Below, in pieces: positions 1 to 10,674 of a stretch of 64,000 bases of DNA. Each line of letters begins with the position of its first letter. Position 1 is the stretch's first letter. The stretch covers positions 1,448,450 to 1,512,449 of the forward strand of contig NZ_CP010552.1 in assembly GCF_001293165.1 (NCBI RefSeq). The letters run 5' to 3'. Position numbers and translations under genes: made by a program. The notes under the pieces are model-generated. The model worked only from the letters and a program-made list of their open reading frames with translations. It was not told where the DNA came from and ran no database searches. This DNA is from Candidatus Thioglobus autotrophicus. Its GTDB lineage: Bacteria > Pseudomonadota > Gammaproteobacteria > PS1 > Pseudothioglobaceae.

Positions 1-1043
<1,043 letters not shown>

Positions 1044-1088
1044 TTTTTCTCCTAATTAATAAACGATAAATTTAAAACCAATGCTTAA

Positions 1089-1931
1089 CTAAACAGAAGA
1101 CTCTTCTAAAGTTAATTTAAGCTTTTGCATGGCTTTGTTTTCAAGTTGGCGAACTCTTTCTGCAGAAACACCGTACTTGTCTGCTAGAGTATGTAGGGTT
1201 GTTTTTTCTTCTTTCAAGTATCTAGATTGTAAAATATCCAAACTTCTTTCATCTAGTGAAGAAAGCGCTTTGTAAAGTTGCTGTTGTTGGTTTTTTTGAG
1301 AGTCGTCAATTAATAATAACTGCTCTGGCGTTTGTGTATTTTCGCCTGTAAGGTATTGCTCTGGCGCATGCGAATCTTCATCGTCAGAATTTTCAAAAGC
1401 GACATCGTTAAACTGCAAGCGCGATTCCATTTCTAATACATCTTTACGTCTAACACCTAAGTCTTGGGCGATCTGATCAGCTTGATCGCTATTAAGAGAC
1501 TGGTATATTTTTGACTTGGCTTGCTTTAATTTGAAAAACAATTTGCGTTGGGCTTTGGTGGTAGCCACTTTGACAATTTTCCAATTTTTGAAAATGAACT
1601 CATGAATTTCGGCGCGAATCCAGTACACTGCAAACGAGGCTAAGCGTACGTTTTTATGTGGATTAAAGCGCTTAACAGCTTTCATTAAACCGATCGTACC
1701 TTCTTGTATTAGGTCTGCTTGCTCAAGTCCATAACCTTTATAGCCATGTGCAATAAAAGCCACAAAACGCATATGTGACAACACTAATTGCCTTGCAGCG
1801 CCCAAATCGTGATTTTCGTATAGTTTAATAGCCAACTCGTGTTCTTGCTCGGGCGTGAGTATGGGCGGGTATTTTTGAACACCTAAAGCACTGGTGGTGT
1901 TAGATATTGGTAGGGCGAACTCTGAACTCAT
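1089..1931 (-). CDS. rpoH: RNA polymerase heat-shock sigma factor RpoH (sigma-32)
   Basis: Directs RNA polymerase to heat-shock promoters. The protein has 280 residues. Region 2 includes LIQEGTIGLMKAVKRFNP and the DNA-melting segment LASFAVYWIRAEIHEFI. It is followed by the RpoH box QRKLFFKLK, which separates sigma-32 from sigma-70 and sigma-38 and is tied to FtsH/DnaK control in E. coli. Region 4 has the helix-turn-helix around TLADKYGVSAERVRQLENKA. It lies directly upstream of groES-groEL, classic targets of this sigma factor, so regulator and targets are physically linked. In E. coli rpoH instead follows ftsYEX. gmk ends 37 bp upstream. Confidence 0.97.
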   Translation of the reverse strand: MSSEFALPISNTTSALGVQKYPPILTPEQEHELAIKLYENHDLGAARQLVLSHMRFVAFIAHGYKGYGLEQADLIQEGTIGLMKAVKRFNPHKNVRLASFAVYWIRAEIHEFIFKNWKIVKVATTKAQRKLFFKLKQAKSKIYQSLNSDQADQIAQDLGVRRKDVLEMESRLQFNDVAFENSDDEDSHAPEQYLTGENTQTPEQLLLIDDSQKNQQQQLYKALSSLDERSLDILQSRYLKEEKTTLHTLADKYGVSAERVRQLENKAMQKLKLTLEESSV

Positions 1932-1968
1932 TACAAAAGTTAATATAATTAAGGATTAATATTATAGG

Positions 1969-2574
1969 TTAAATCAATGAGTTAAGCAAGGATTGATGGC
2001 TTAATACTTGCTGAGAGAGTTGTAGTCGTTGGGCGTGAATTATTTGGGATAAATCCTCTAAAGCCACTTCAAAATCATCATTAATCACCAGGTAGTCAAA
2101 TTCATTGTAATGCTGCATTTCACTCACTGCATCTTGCATGCGTCTATCAACAATCGTTTTGTCATCCTGGCCTCGATCGGTTAAGCGCTCGCGTAGGGCC
2201 GCTTCAGAAGGTGGCAAAATAAAAATACCAATTGCATCATCGAAAGTTGCTTTGACTTGTCTTGCACCTTGCCAATCGATTTCTAAAATTACATCCGTGC
2301 CTGAATCTAACAAATCTTTGACGGTTTGCTTGGCACTGCCATAATAATTATCAAATACTTGAGCAGACTCAATAAAGCCATCATCTTGGTTGATTTGATC
2401 AAATTCTTGTTGAGAAACGAAAAAATAATTTTTACCGTGTTCTTCACCAGGGCGAGCAGTACGTGTTGTATGAGAAACAGAGACGCATAAATTTTCAGTT
2501 TTTTCAATCAGTGCTTTGACTAAAGAAGTTTTTCCACAGCCTGAAGGTGCAGCAACAATAAATAAATTAGCCAT
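1969..2574 (-). CDS. gmk: Guanylate kinase
   Basis: Phosphorylates GMP to GDP with ATP in purine nucleotide and (p)ppGpp supply. The 201 residues match the family. The P-loop PSGCGKTS is at about residues 10-17, the GMP-binding segment VSHTTRTARPGE follows at about 33-44, then GKNYFFVS and LEIDWQGARQVK. Its ATG shares one base with the stop of the preceding yggX gene (TAATG), which indicates translational coupling. In E. coli gmk sits with rpoZ-spoT; no rpoZ follows here, and rpoH is next after a 37-bp gap. Confidence 0.97.
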   Translation of the reverse strand: MANLFIVAAPSGCGKTSLVKALIEKTENLCVSVSHTTRTARPGEEHGKNYFFVSQQEFDQINQDDGFIESAQVFDNYYGSAKQTVKDLLDSGTDVILEIDWQGARQVKATFDDAIGIFILPPSEAALRERLTDRGQDDKTIVDRRMQDAVSEMQHYNEFDYLVINDDFEVALEDLSQIIHAQRLQLSQQVLSHQSLLNSLI

Positions 2575-2843
2575 TACGTCTCAGGGGTGTAGCCTTGTAC
2601 ATCGTCAGCACCTTCTTCGGAAAAGAAAAATTTATCCATCTGTTCTTTGAGATATTTTTGCGCATTAGGATCCATCATGCTTAAATTATTCTCATTAATC
2701 ACCATGGTTTGGTGCTCAAGCCATTGCTGCCAGCCTTGCTTTGACACATTAGCTAAAATTCTTTGCCCTAGTTCACCTGGATAAGGTGCGCGATCTAGCG
2801 CTTCAAGTTCTTGATTGAGTTTGACACAATGTACGGTATTCAT
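2574..2843 (-). CDS. yggX: Fe(2+)-trafficking / oxidative damage protection protein YggX
   Basis: Small cytosolic protein implicated in iron trafficking and protection of Fe-S enzymes from oxidation. Starting at ATG 2843 the product has 89 residues, close to the family's usual 90, and begins MNTVHCVKLNQELEALDRAP with the conserved early Cys6 and the PYPGELGQRI segment; GWQQWLEHQTMVINE and DPNAQKYLKEQMDKFFF follow. A longer frame reaches 2906, but its extra N-terminus is not family-like and lies inside murJ. The ATG overlaps the murJ TGA (ATGA), and the stop overlaps the gmk ATG, so murJ-yggX-gmk are coupled. In E. coli yggX is next to mutY, so this setting is different. Confidence 0.95.
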   Translation of the reverse strand: MNTVHCVKLNQELEALDRAPYPGELGQRILANVSKQGWQQWLEHQTMVINENNLSMMDPNAQKYLKEQMDKFFFSEEGADDVQGYTPET

Positions 2844-4369
2844 AATTTTTTCATCCTGACGCCTAATATTCTTAGACTTAAAAAATAAACGAACGCTGAT
2901 AAGCAAACAGTTGTAATAAGCGCCGTTACTCTAGAAAATGCATCTGCATCAATATAGGCACCCAATGTTTGATCAAAGTTCAAAATAAAGAGCACCATTA
3001 TAAAGCTTGCCATTAAAACTTTAAAAAGCATTTTGACTAATTCTTGAGAAAAAGTAAAAATTGATTGTTTTTTTAAATAATAATACAAAATTGCGCCATT
3101 GATCAGGGCAGAAATAGAGGTGGCAATTGCCAGGCCAACATGATCAAAATAATAGCCAAGAATAGCATTTAAAAATACATTGGAAAGCATGGCCACAACA
3201 CCAGCTTTAACAGGCGTTGTAGTGTCACCTCTAGCGAGAAAAACTGGCGCCAAAACCTTAACCATAATAAAAGCCATTAAGCCCGATCCATAGGCCATCA
3301 AGCTTAAAGAAGATTGGTGTGCAGCAAATACACTAAATTTATCATATTGAAATAGAGTAATCATCAAAGACTCTGCCAGCAGAACTAATCCTGCGCAAGC
3401 GGGCAGACCCAAAATTAGACCAATTTTCAAAGCATAATCAATAGTTCGAGTAAATTTCTGAGTGTCTTTGTTGGCATAGTGCTTGCTAAGCTTGGCTAGT
3501 GCAACAGTTGCTAGGGCGATGCCAATAAGTGCTAAAGGGAGTTCTAACAATCGATCAGAATAATACAACCAAGAAACACTACCACTTATCAGCATTGAGG
3601 CAATCATGGTATCAATTAGCAAGTTGATTTGAGAGACAGATACCCCAAATAAAGCCGGTAACATGCGTTTTTTAAGTTTTTTAACGGCCTGATGATCGCC
3701 TTTGGCAAGTTTGGGTAATTTTTGAATTTTAATCAGAAAAGGAATTTGAAACAGGAGTTGTAATACGCCACCAATTAGTACACCCCAGGCCAATGCCATA
3801 ATCGGCTCGGCTAAGTATTGTGACAAGTAAACACTTGATAAGATCATCGAGACATTGAGCAGTACTGGGGTAAAGGCAGGCACAGCAAATTGGTCATAGG
3901 TGTTGAGAATACTGCCTGAAAAAGCCGTTAGAGAAATCAGCAATAGATAGGGAAAGGTAATGCGAAGCATATCTGATGCAAGATTAAATTTAGTCAGGTC
4001 TGACTCAAAGTAAAAACCCCAGGCAAACATAAAGATAATCACTGGCGCTGCGATAACAGCCACTAGGGTAATAATGATTAAAACCTTTAGAAATTTTGTA
4101 CCAATATGGTTAATGATATTTTGAACTTCTGCTTGCGTTTCATTGGCTTTTGCTTCAGCCAAGATAGGAATAAAAGCTTGAGAAAAGGCGCCTTCACCAA
4201 AGAGTCTTCTTAAGAAATTAGGAATACGAAAAGCCACCAAAAAAGCATCGGTTAGCCCATTGGCACCAAAATATTTAGCAATAAAAAAATCGCGTATAAG
4301 ACCTAAAATACGCGACAAAAAAGTCATGCCAGTGACGATACTGCTTGACTTTAAAAAAGATTTATCCAT
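2840..4369 (-). CDS. murJ: Lipid II flippase MurJ (MviN)
   Basis: Flips lipid II across the inner membrane for peptidoglycan synthesis. The 509-residue protein is strongly hydrophobic with about 14 predicted membrane segments, typical for the MOP-superfamily flippase. The N-terminus contains the family hallmarks SRILGLIRDFFIAKYFGA and the loop RIPNFLRRLFGEGAFSQAFIPI. The conserved basic residues of the central cavity (RD near residue 26 and RRLFGEG) are visible. It lies 17 bp downstream of lpxA and overlaps yggX by 4 bp, placing it in the envelope-biogenesis transcript. Identity is certain from the N-terminal signature. Confidence 0.97.
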   Translation of the reverse strand: MDKSFLKSSSIVTGMTFLSRILGLIRDFFIAKYFGANGLTDAFLVAFRIPNFLRRLFGEGAFSQAFIPILAEAKANETQAEVQNIINHIGTKFLKVLIIITLVAVIAAPVIIFMFAWGFYFESDLTKFNLASDMLRITFPYLLLISLTAFSGSILNTYDQFAVPAFTPVLLNVSMILSSVYLSQYLAEPIMALAWGVLIGGVLQLLFQIPFLIKIQKLPKLAKGDHQAVKKLKKRMLPALFGVSVSQINLLIDTMIASMLISGSVSWLYYSDRLLELPLALIGIALATVALAKLSKHYANKDTQKFTRTIDYALKIGLILGLPACAGLVLLAESLMITLFQYDKFSVFAAHQSSLSLMAYGSGLMAFIMVKVLAPVFLARGDTTTPVKAGVVAMLSNVFLNAILGYYFDHVGLAIATSISALINGAILYYYLKKQSIFTFSQELVKMLFKVLMASFIMVLFILNFDQTLGAYIDADAFSRVTALITTVCLSAFVYFLSLRILGVRMKKL

Positions 4370-4386
4370 TAATAGCAGGAATAGAT

Positions 4387-5184
4387 TTATTCCTCGACAG
4401 GGCCACGCATAATACCCACTTTTGAGCCTCGAATACAGTTTACAAACTGCATAACTTCAGGGCTGTCAGATTCTGATTCTTCTAACTCTTTGAGCATTTG
4501 ATCCAGTAATCGACCTGTTGACTCTCGATAAACCACTTTAAAAGCGCGCTTAATAGAGGCAATTGAGCTAGATGAAAACCCGCGACGACGCATACCTTCA
4601 GCATTAATACTACGCACTCGAGTTTGAGTGCCTGAAGCCACCATATAGGCCGGGATGTCTTTATTAACATGACAACCCATGCCGATATAAGTATGAATGC
4701 CAATCATGCAGAATTGCTTAACCAGCGTAAAGCCACCCAAAATTGCCCAATCATGAACCCTAACGTGACCTGCTAGCGAGGCATTGTTAGACATAATAAC
4801 ATGGTCGCCAATCTGGCAATCATGAGCAATATGAACATAGGCCATCAGCATATTATTGGAGCCAACTCGGGTCAGTGATTTTTCTTTTTCAGTACCACGA
4901 TTGATTGTGCAAAATTCACGAATTAAATTTTCATCACCAATGACAAGATTAGATTCTTGTCCTTCTTCATAGGTAATATCTTGAGGGTCGCCACCAATGG
5001 AGGCAAAAGAGTAAATGTGATTATTTTTACCAATTTTGGTAGGGCCTTGAATAACGGCGTGAGACTCGACAATAGTACCAGCACCAATCTCTACATTAGC
5101 ACCAATAACGGCATAAGCGCAAATTTCTGCATCTTTATGAACTTTCGCACTTGGATCTATAATTGCACTTGGATCTATAGCCAC
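4387..5184 (-). CDS. lpxA: UDP-N-acetylglucosamine acyltransferase LpxA
   Basis: First enzyme of lipid A synthesis: transfers R-3-hydroxyacyl from ACP to UDP-GlcNAc in the cytoplasm. The 265 residues form a left-handed beta-helix of isoleucine-rich hexapeptide repeats followed by a helical C-terminus. The catalytic histidine corresponds to His121 in HIAHDC, and the substrate region NNASLAGHV follows. The first hexads are almost identical (IDPSA twice), encoded by two 15-base direct repeats at 5147-5161 and 5165-5179. Alignment to E. coli LpxA suggests no extra coil. Upstream are fabZ and lpxD. The usual lpxB does not follow; murJ does. Confidence 0.97.
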   Translation of the reverse strand: MAIDPSAIIDPSAKVHKDAEICAYAVIGANVEIGAGTIVESHAVIQGPTKIGKNNHIYSFASIGGDPQDITYEEGQESNLVIGDENLIREFCTINRGTEKEKSLTRVGSNNMLMAYVHIAHDCQIGDHVIMSNNASLAGHVRVHDWAILGGFTLVKQFCMIGIHTYIGMGCHVNKDIPAYMVASGTQTRVRSINAEGMRRRGFSSSSIASIKRAFKVVYRESTGRLLDQMLKELEESESDSPEVMQFVNCIRGSKVGIMRGPVEE

Positions 5185-5210
5185 AGGATTCTCCTCAAGA
5201 ATTTTGTTTG

Positions 5211-5654
5211 TTAATCAGCTGCCTTTTGCGTACACATGAGTTCAGCGGTTGTCACAACCTTACCATCAACAGTTGCCTGACATTTAAACTTCCATATACC
5301 ACGCTTAACAGTTAGCACTTCCACCTCTAGACGCAGTTGATCTCCAGGCTCAACCATACGCTTAAAGCGTACTTTGTCGATACCCACTAACATATAAATT
5401 TGACCATCAATCGGCTTGCCAACTTCTGATTTAAAGGCCAAAATTCCTGTTGCCTGGGCTAATGCTTCAACAATCATCACACCCGGCATAATAGGTTGAG
5501 AAGGGAAGTGGCCTGTAAATTGTGGCTCATTGAAAGTAACATTTTTCAGTGCAACCAGTGATTTTCCCACTTCAATCTCAAGCACTCGATCAATTAGTAA
5601 AAATGGATAGCGATGGGGTAGGTAGTTTTTAACATCTTGAATATTCATTTCCAT
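5211..5654 (-). CDS. fabZ: 3-hydroxyacyl-ACP dehydratase FabZ
   Basis: Dehydrates 3-hydroxyacyl-ACP in fatty acid elongation and competes with LpxA/LpxD for the hydroxyacyl pool. The 147-residue hot-dog-fold protein has the catalytic motif [17 protein letters not shown] with His49 and Glu63. The beginning [21 protein letters not shown] is diagnostic. Two in-frame ATGs two codons apart (MEMNI) make the exact start uncertain by 6 bases. It lies between lpxD (2 bp upstream) and lpxA (26 bp downstream), the standard order. Confidence 0.97.
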   Translation of the reverse strand: MEMNIQDVKNYLPHRYPFLLIDRVLEIEVGKSLVALKNVTFNEPQFTGHFPSQPIMPGVMIVEALAQATGILAFKSEVGKPIDGQIYMLVGIDKVRFKRMVEPGDQLRLEVEVLTVKRGIWKFKCQATVDGKVVTTAELMCTQKAAD

Positions 5655-5656
5655 AA

Positions 5657-6655
5657 TTATTTTCCTTTTAAATGGGTAAGCTTGATATTTAAATATTGAG
5701 TGATTTTATCAAGTTTTGTTAACCAAACACCAACAATCTGCCATTTTTTATGAGGCATTAGTGGCATAATTCCTGTGTACACGCCAGATATTGTGATATT
5801 TTTATCAACCGTACTTTTGGCATTCACAACGACATCGTCACAAATATTCAGATGGCCAACAACACCAACCATGCCGCCAATCATACAGCGTTTTCCAATG
5901 CGCGTACTGCCAGCGATACCTGTACAAGCCGCAATTGCTGTATCCTCGCCAATGGTTACATTGTGAGCAATATGCACTAAGTTATCGAGTCGCACACCCC
6001 GATTAATGTATGTATTTTCCAAAGTGCCACGATCAATTGCAGTATTGGCGCCAATATTTACATCATCTCCAATCACGACATTGCCAAGATGTGCAATTGA
6101 ATGCCAGCGTTTATACTTATCTCTAGCATTGCCAAAGCCTTCTGAGCCGATCACAGCGCCAGATTCGACAACGACATTGTTACCAATAATAGTGCCTTGA
6201 AGAATGCTAATATTTGAGCCGATTGTGCAATTAGCGCCAATTGTTGTGTTGTCTTCAATAACCGTATTAGCGCCAATCGTTGTATCAGTACCAATACTTA
6301 CTTGTTTTCCAATGCAGCAGTTTGGTGCTACGGTGGCGTTATTTGTATTGGCACTGGCGTGAATGCCATTAGTGTGTGTGACTTTATGTTTGAATAAATG
6401 AGTTATTTGCGCAAAAGCCAAATATACATCGTCAACAATAAGAGCGTTAGTGTTGCAAAATTTTTGCAAGGATTTGCTAATAATAACCGCACTTGCCTGG
6501 GTGCTTGATAATTGTTCTCGATATTTTTCACTGACCACGTAGCTGAGTTGGTCAGATTTTGCACAATCAATACTGGCCAGACTGGTTATTTTTAGCTCGC
6601 CATCGCCAACTAATTCAGCATTAACAAGTTTGGCAATCTCCCCTAGTGTATGCAT
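5657..6655 (-). CDS. lpxD: UDP-3-O-(3-hydroxyacyl)glucosamine N-acyltransferase LpxD
   Basis: Third step of lipid A synthesis: N-acylates UDP-3-O-acylglucosamine from hydroxyacyl-ACP. The protein has 332 residues. An N-terminal uridine-binding domain ([20 protein letters not shown], about residues 24-43) precedes a long left-handed beta-helix of hexapeptide repeats. The catalytic His lies in [14 protein letters not shown], followed by [17 protein letters not shown]-terminal helical tail ends the protein. It directly follows bamA with a 20-bp gap; in most gammaproteobacteria the chaperone gene skp sits here and it is absent. Confidence 0.97.
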   Translation of the reverse strand: MHTLGEIAKLVNAELVGDGELKITSLASIDCAKSDQLSYVVSEKYREQLSSTQASAVIISKSLQKFCNTNALIVDDVYLAFAQITHLFKHKVTHTNGIHASANTNNATVAPNCCIGKQVSIGTDTTIGANTVIEDNTTIGANCTIGSNISILQGTIIGNNVVVESGAVIGSEGFGNARDKYKRWHSIAHLGNVVIGDDVNIGANTAIDRGTLENTYINRGVRLDNLVHIAHNVTIGEDTAIAACTGIAGSTRIGKRCMIGGMVGVVGHLNICDDVVVNAKSTVDKNITISGVYTGIMPLMPHKKWQIVGVWLTKLDKITQYLNIKLTHLKGK

Positions 6656-6675
6656 ATTATCCTAATACAGTATTT

Positions 6676-8973
6676 TTAAAAGCTGGTACCCAGTGTAAAT
6701 TCAATGGTCTTAGTTTGGTCAGTAGATTTTTCAATTAATGGCTTGGCAGCGTAAATACCCAATGGCCCAACAGGTGTAAGCCATGAGAAAGCAACACCCG
6801 TTGACATACGCACTTCGTCAAGACTGACATTGGAGGCTTTTTCTTGAACTGCACCTGCATCAATAAAGGCACTCATGCGCATGTTTTTACTGTCATTGAT
6901 AAACTTCATTGGCGAGATAACCGAAGTACCTGCCAAAAGTGATAACTCACCACCTTTAGCAATTGTAGTTCCCGTATATGTGGCACCTAAAGAGTTAAAA
7001 TCAAAGCCTCTTACTGAGGATGAGCCACCTCCATAGTAGCGCTTAAAGAAAGGTAGTTCTTTATCACCATAGCCTTGTGCCAAACCTAAGCTACCATTTA
7101 CTTTCCAAGTTAAATCATTACCAAGTGGATAATAACTCTTGTGAGAAGCATCAAGTTTGTAATATTGGAAATCTGCAATTGGTAAGGTTAGGTCAAAACT
7201 TAAGTTATTTTTACTACCTTCAGTTGGGTAGTTAAAATTATCCAGTGTGTTGTTTGACCAATTAAGATTGGTTTTAACTTCGGTTTTATCATTACTCGCA
7301 CATTGTGTAGGCTCATAGGTGCTAAGCATAGTAGTGCCACAAGTAATATCACGACTTGAAACTCTGACATCAGCGCCAATACGTGTTTCTTTGGTAATTG
7401 GAATGCCGTAACCTAGGCTAAAACCATTTTCATCAATTTTGTATGAAGCGACATCAAGCGCTGTACCATCCAAAGATTTGGTAAAAATACCATAACTAAT
7501 CGAATGACCATCTTCGGTAAAGTACGGATCAGAGAAATAAAAACTCATTTCTTGTACCGCTGTAGAGTTTGAAAAAGCCGCGTTAAGGGTGTTACCTGTC
7601 CCTAGGAAGTTATTCTCCTTAACACCCATATTAAATGAGGCGCCTGAGCTGTTTGAATGGGATAAGCCAATAGAAAAAGTACCGGTTTTAGTCTCTTCAA
7701 CATTAAAGTGCAGGTTAATCTTATCATTAAATCCTGTTAGCTTTGATACCTCCATTTTTACATCAGAGAAATAACCTAAGCGCTTAATTTTTTTGATCGA
7801 TTCGTCCAGCTCAGTATTGGAGTATAGGCCACCTTCATTAATGCCAATTTCACGACGAATAACTTCATCTTGAGTTCGGGTGTTACCAACAATGGTGATA
7901 CGATTAATATAGACTTTTTTATTAAGCGCAATGTTAATCTCTAGGTCGATCACGTGAGACTCTGTATTTTCTTTAGTAATGGGATCAACTTTAGCGAAAG
8001 CATAGCCTTGATCGGCAAAAATGTCGGTAATCGCCTGGATGCTTTCAATTACTTTTTTACGTTTAAACACGTCGTTGGTGTTAATGGTTAGCAACTCTTT
8101 TAGCTCTTTAATAGATTGATTGAGTAGGTCACCTGTAAAGCTGATAGTGCCGAGCTTATATTCAGCACCTTCACTAATTTGAATATCAATATCAATATTT
8201 TCTTTATTAGCTGATAGTTCGGTTGCAATTTTGATGACTTTAAAATCAAGATAGCCTGCATTGATATAAAGGGACTTCATTGCTTCAATACCCGCATCTA
8301 GCGCTACTTTTGAGTAGTGATCTTTTTCAGTGAAATAATTCATAATGAGAAAATCAGCCTCGCCAATCTCAAATAAATCTAGCAGGTCATCTTCATCATG
8401 TACCTTGCCACCACTGATTTTCATGGTGTTGATTCTAGCCACTTCGCCTTCATAAACATCCAGTTCGATACCAACACGATTTTGAGCGTCAGTCTCGATT
8501 TTTTTACTGATTTTAATGCCGTAATAACCTTTGGAAATATAAGAAGCTTCTAGTTGGTCAATAAGCTTATCGAGTTGACGTTTGTTAAAAATCTTTCCCT
8601 GGGAAAGATCCATATTTTTAAGAATTTGAGTTAATCTTTCTTCATCAATTACTTTGTCTGAATAATTTAGAACATCAACATATTTAATATGCGGATTTTC
8701 TTGCAGGTTGATTTTTAAGATACTGTCTTGTTGTGAAACTTCAATATCTTTAAAGAAATTGGTTTTGTATAAATCTCGAATAATTTGACCAGAAACTTGA
8801 TTGTTGTAGTCGTCACCCGTTTCAACAGGTAAGTAGCTCAAAACGGTTCCTCTAGAGATGGAGTTTAAGCCAAGTATTTCAATGCTTTTAATGGGTTCAG
8901 CAAGTGCAATAGAAGAACTAACAATACTAGTAGAGACTAATAATTTGAGTAACGATTTTTTCATAGAATTCAT
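6676..8973 (-). CDS. bamA: Outer membrane protein assembly factor BamA
   Basis: Central, essential subunit of the BAM complex, which inserts beta-barrel proteins into the outer membrane. The 765-residue precursor has a signal peptide (MNSMKKSLLKLLVSTS, cleaved after ALA at about residue 25), five POTRA domains up to about residue 420 and a 16-strand barrel. The barrel carries the lid-loop motif VRGF inside GGSSSVRGFDFNSLG and ends in Phe (EFTLGTSF), the usual sorting signal. It is slightly shorter than E. coli BamA. Four bases separate it from rseP upstream. POTRA proteins can be confused with TamA, but the five-POTRA layout and the position between rseP and lpxD settle the call. Confidence 0.97.
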   Translation of the reverse strand: MNSMKKSLLKLLVSTSIVSSSIALAEPIKSIEILGLNSISRGTVLSYLPVETGDDYNNQVSGQIIRDLYKTNFFKDIEVSQQDSILKINLQENPHIKYVDVLNYSDKVIDEERLTQILKNMDLSQGKIFNKRQLDKLIDQLEASYISKGYYGIKISKKIETDAQNRVGIELDVYEGEVARINTMKISGGKVHDEDDLLDLFEIGEADFLIMNYFTEKDHYSKVALDAGIEAMKSLYINAGYLDFKVIKIATELSANKENIDIDIQISEGAEYKLGTISFTGDLLNQSIKELKELLTINTNDVFKRKKVIESIQAITDIFADQGYAFAKVDPITKENTESHVIDLEINIALNKKVYINRITIVGNTRTQDEVIRREIGINEGGLYSNTELDESIKKIKRLGYFSDVKMEVSKLTGFNDKINLHFNVEETKTGTFSIGLSHSNSSGASFNMGVKENNFLGTGNTLNAAFSNSTAVQEMSFYFSDPYFTEDGHSISYGIFTKSLDGTALDVASYKIDENGFSLGYGIPITKETRIGADVRVSSRDITCGTTMLSTYEPTQCASNDKTEVKTNLNWSNNTLDNFNYPTEGSKNNLSFDLTLPIADFQYYKLDASHKSYYPLGNDLTWKVNGSLGLAQGYGDKELPFFKRYYGGGSSSVRGFDFNSLGATYTGTTIAKGGELSLLAGTSVISPMKFINDSKNMRMSAFIDAGAVQEKASNVSLDEVRMSTGVAFSWLTPVGPLGIYAAKPLIEKSTDQTKTIEFTLGTSF

Positions 8974-8977
8974 AAGA

Positions 8978-10315
8978 TTATAATAAACGTATCAGGTCAT
9001 TATACAGCGCAACAAACGTTAATGACAAAATAACAAACAGACCTAATTTAGCAAAAGTTTGCTGCACCCATTCACTCACAGGTGAGCCTTTGATAATTTC
9101 AACCACATAGAAGAACAAATGTCCGCCGTCAAGTAGAGGAATGGGTAGTAAATTTAACAGGCCAAGGCCAATGCTAATAAGTGCTAAAAAAGATAAAAAC
9201 GGCACTAAGCCAACTTCTGCACTTTTTCCTGCGTAGCTGGCAATGCTAACTGGACCACTAATTTGATCAATTGAAGCTTCTCCAATAATCATTTTTTTGA
9301 TCATTTTTAGATTGAGTAGTGTCAATTGATAAACCTTTTCTCCTGCAGAGACAAAGGCATCAATAGGCTGCTTCTTAATCAATACTTGCCAGTCTTTTAG
9401 GTGGTCTTTAGGTATCGCTACACTTACCCCGACCTTGGGTGTATCGCCTACTAATTCTGGTATTAAGGTGAGCGTTAAAGTGGTATTGTTGCGCTTAATT
9501 AATAGCTTAATCGGCCTAATCGGCTTGGCTTGTATCTGCACAACAAACTCTTGCCAAGAGTTGATGACTTGGTCATCAACACTAAGCACTTTATCATTTG
9601 GCTGTAGGCCAGCTTTGCTAGCAGCAGAGCCAGGCATAACTGTTTCAATAGTGGCAGACAGCTTAGGCATGGCAAACTTAAACCCTAAATATTGGTCTAA
9701 TCCTTGTTCAGGATTGGCTAAAAAATCACCGGTTAAATTAAGAGTGGTTGTTTTAAGATTTGCATGTTTAGAGCGCACTTGAAGTGTTAAAGGTTGAGCT
9801 TCATCTGCTTGAATAAACTGATTAGAAAACTCACTGATACTTGGTGTGGGATTGTTATTAATACTAAGTAATTCATCACCAGCTTGTAAGCCTGCTTGTG
9901 CAAAAAATCCTGATTTTGTAACTGAGTCAACTACCGGTTTAATGCCGTTAACACCAATAATAAAGATAACAGCATAAAGAATAATGGCCAACATGAAATT
10001 AGAAATTGGACCTGCCGCCACAATGGCAAAACGCTTATAGACAGACTGCCTGTTAAAAGCTCGGTGTTTTTCTTTATCAGCAACCTGTGCTTCGCCTTCA
10101 TCCAACATTTTGACGTAGCCGCCCAAAGGAATGGCGCACAGGGTAAATTCTGTTTCACCTCGTTTGAAAGATTTAATCACTTTTCCAAAACCAACAGAAA
10201 ATCTTAAAATTTTGACATTGAATTTTTTGGCTACCCAGTAATGACCATATTCATGGATGGTAACCAAAATACCAATGGTTACAGCGAACGATAAAAGGGC
10301 GGTTAAAAAACCCAT
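8978..10315 (-). CDS. rseP: Site-2 intramembrane zinc protease RseP
   Basis: Intramembrane metalloprotease that in E. coli cleaves the anti-sigma factor RseA in the sigma-E envelope stress pathway. The protein has 445 residues. Transmembrane segment 1 carries the zinc motif HEYGH at residues 21-25. Two PDZ domains occupy roughly residues 115-280, seen as QAGLQAGDELLSIN and KAGLQPNDKVLSVD. The C-terminal LDG motif (PIPLLDGGHLFF) supplies the third zinc ligand. Order rseP-bamA-lpxD-fabZ-lpxA is conserved, but the usual upstream genes (uppS, cdsA, dxr) are replaced by a DUF971 gene 5 bp upstream. Whether RseA/sigma-E exist cannot be seen here. Confidence 0.96.
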   Translation of the reverse strand: MGFLTALLSFAVTIGILVTIHEYGHYWVAKKFNVKILRFSVGFGKVIKSFKRGETEFTLCAIPLGGYVKMLDEGEAQVADKEKHRAFNRQSVYKRFAIVAAGPISNFMLAIILYAVIFIIGVNGIKPVVDSVTKSGFFAQAGLQAGDELLSINNNPTPSISEFSNQFIQADEAQPLTLQVRSKHANLKTTTLNLTGDFLANPEQGLDQYLGFKFAMPKLSATIETVMPGSAASKAGLQPNDKVLSVDDQVINSWQEFVVQIQAKPIRPIKLLIKRNNTTLTLTLIPELVGDTPKVGVSVAIPKDHLKDWQVLIKKQPIDAFVSAGEKVYQLTLLNLKMIKKMIIGEASIDQISGPVSIASYAGKSAEVGLVPFLSFLALISIGLGLLNLLPIPLLDGGHLFFYVVEIIKGSPVSEWVQQTFAKLGLFVILSLTFVALYNDLIRLL

Positions 10316-10320
10316 ATAAA

Positions 10321-10674
10321 TTACAGTTGTGAGTGCGCGTGCCCTGCATCTTTAAGGCGATTTAAGTAAGTTGCCCATAAAGATTTTTGATCAGTTGCGA
10401 GTTTATGTAAATGTGTCCATGAATAAATACCACTATCGTGTCCGTCACTAAAAAACAAGATGATTGCATAATTGCCAGTAGGCTCAATGCGCTCAATGGT
10501 GACATTTTCCTTGTCAAGTTGCAAGGTTTCCTGGCCAGGGCCGTGGCCAACCACTTCTGCTGAAGGCGAATAAACTCTTAAAAATTCAGTGCTTAATGGA
10601 TATTCAACACCATCAAAAGTCAGGGTTAAAAGATTCTTGTCTTTATTTAAAGTGATATTGCTTGGTGGCTGCAT
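10321..10674 (-). CDS. DUF971 protein (gamma-butyrobetaine hydroxylase-like N-terminal domain)
   Basis: Small protein of 117 residues made of one DUF971/GBBH-like N-terminal domain, the fold found at the front of gamma-butyrobetaine dioxygenase and as a stand-alone protein in many proteobacteria. Typical segments are LTFDGVEYPLSTEFLRVYSPSAEV, here split over residues 18-41, and GNYAIILFFSDGHDSGIYSWTHLH near the C-terminus. I chose ATG 10674 because AAGGAAA precedes it at good spacing; a longer frame to 10722 lacks such support. It starts the rseP-bamA transcript, 5 bp before rseP, and is divergent from dapF. Related stand-alone proteins have been linked to Fe-S metabolism, but no specific role can be claimed. 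Confidence 0.85.
   Translation of the reverse strand: MQPPSNITLNKDKNLLTLTFDGVEYPLSTEFLRVYSPSAEVVGHGPGQETLQLDKENVTIERIEPTGNYAIILFFSDGHDSGIYSWTHLHKLATDQKSLWATYLNRLKDAGHAHSQL

Noticed and set aside
1137..1144. CTTGAAA on the minus strand upstream of groES, matching a sigma-32 -35 element
   Set aside because: It lies inside rpoH, and no CCCCAT-like -10 follows at 13-17 bp; one half-site is not enough.
5147..5179. 15-bp direct repeat at the start of lpxA
   Set aside because: It encodes two similar hexads of the beta-helix and aligns with E. coli LpxA without insertion, so it is protein repeat structure and not a DNA element.
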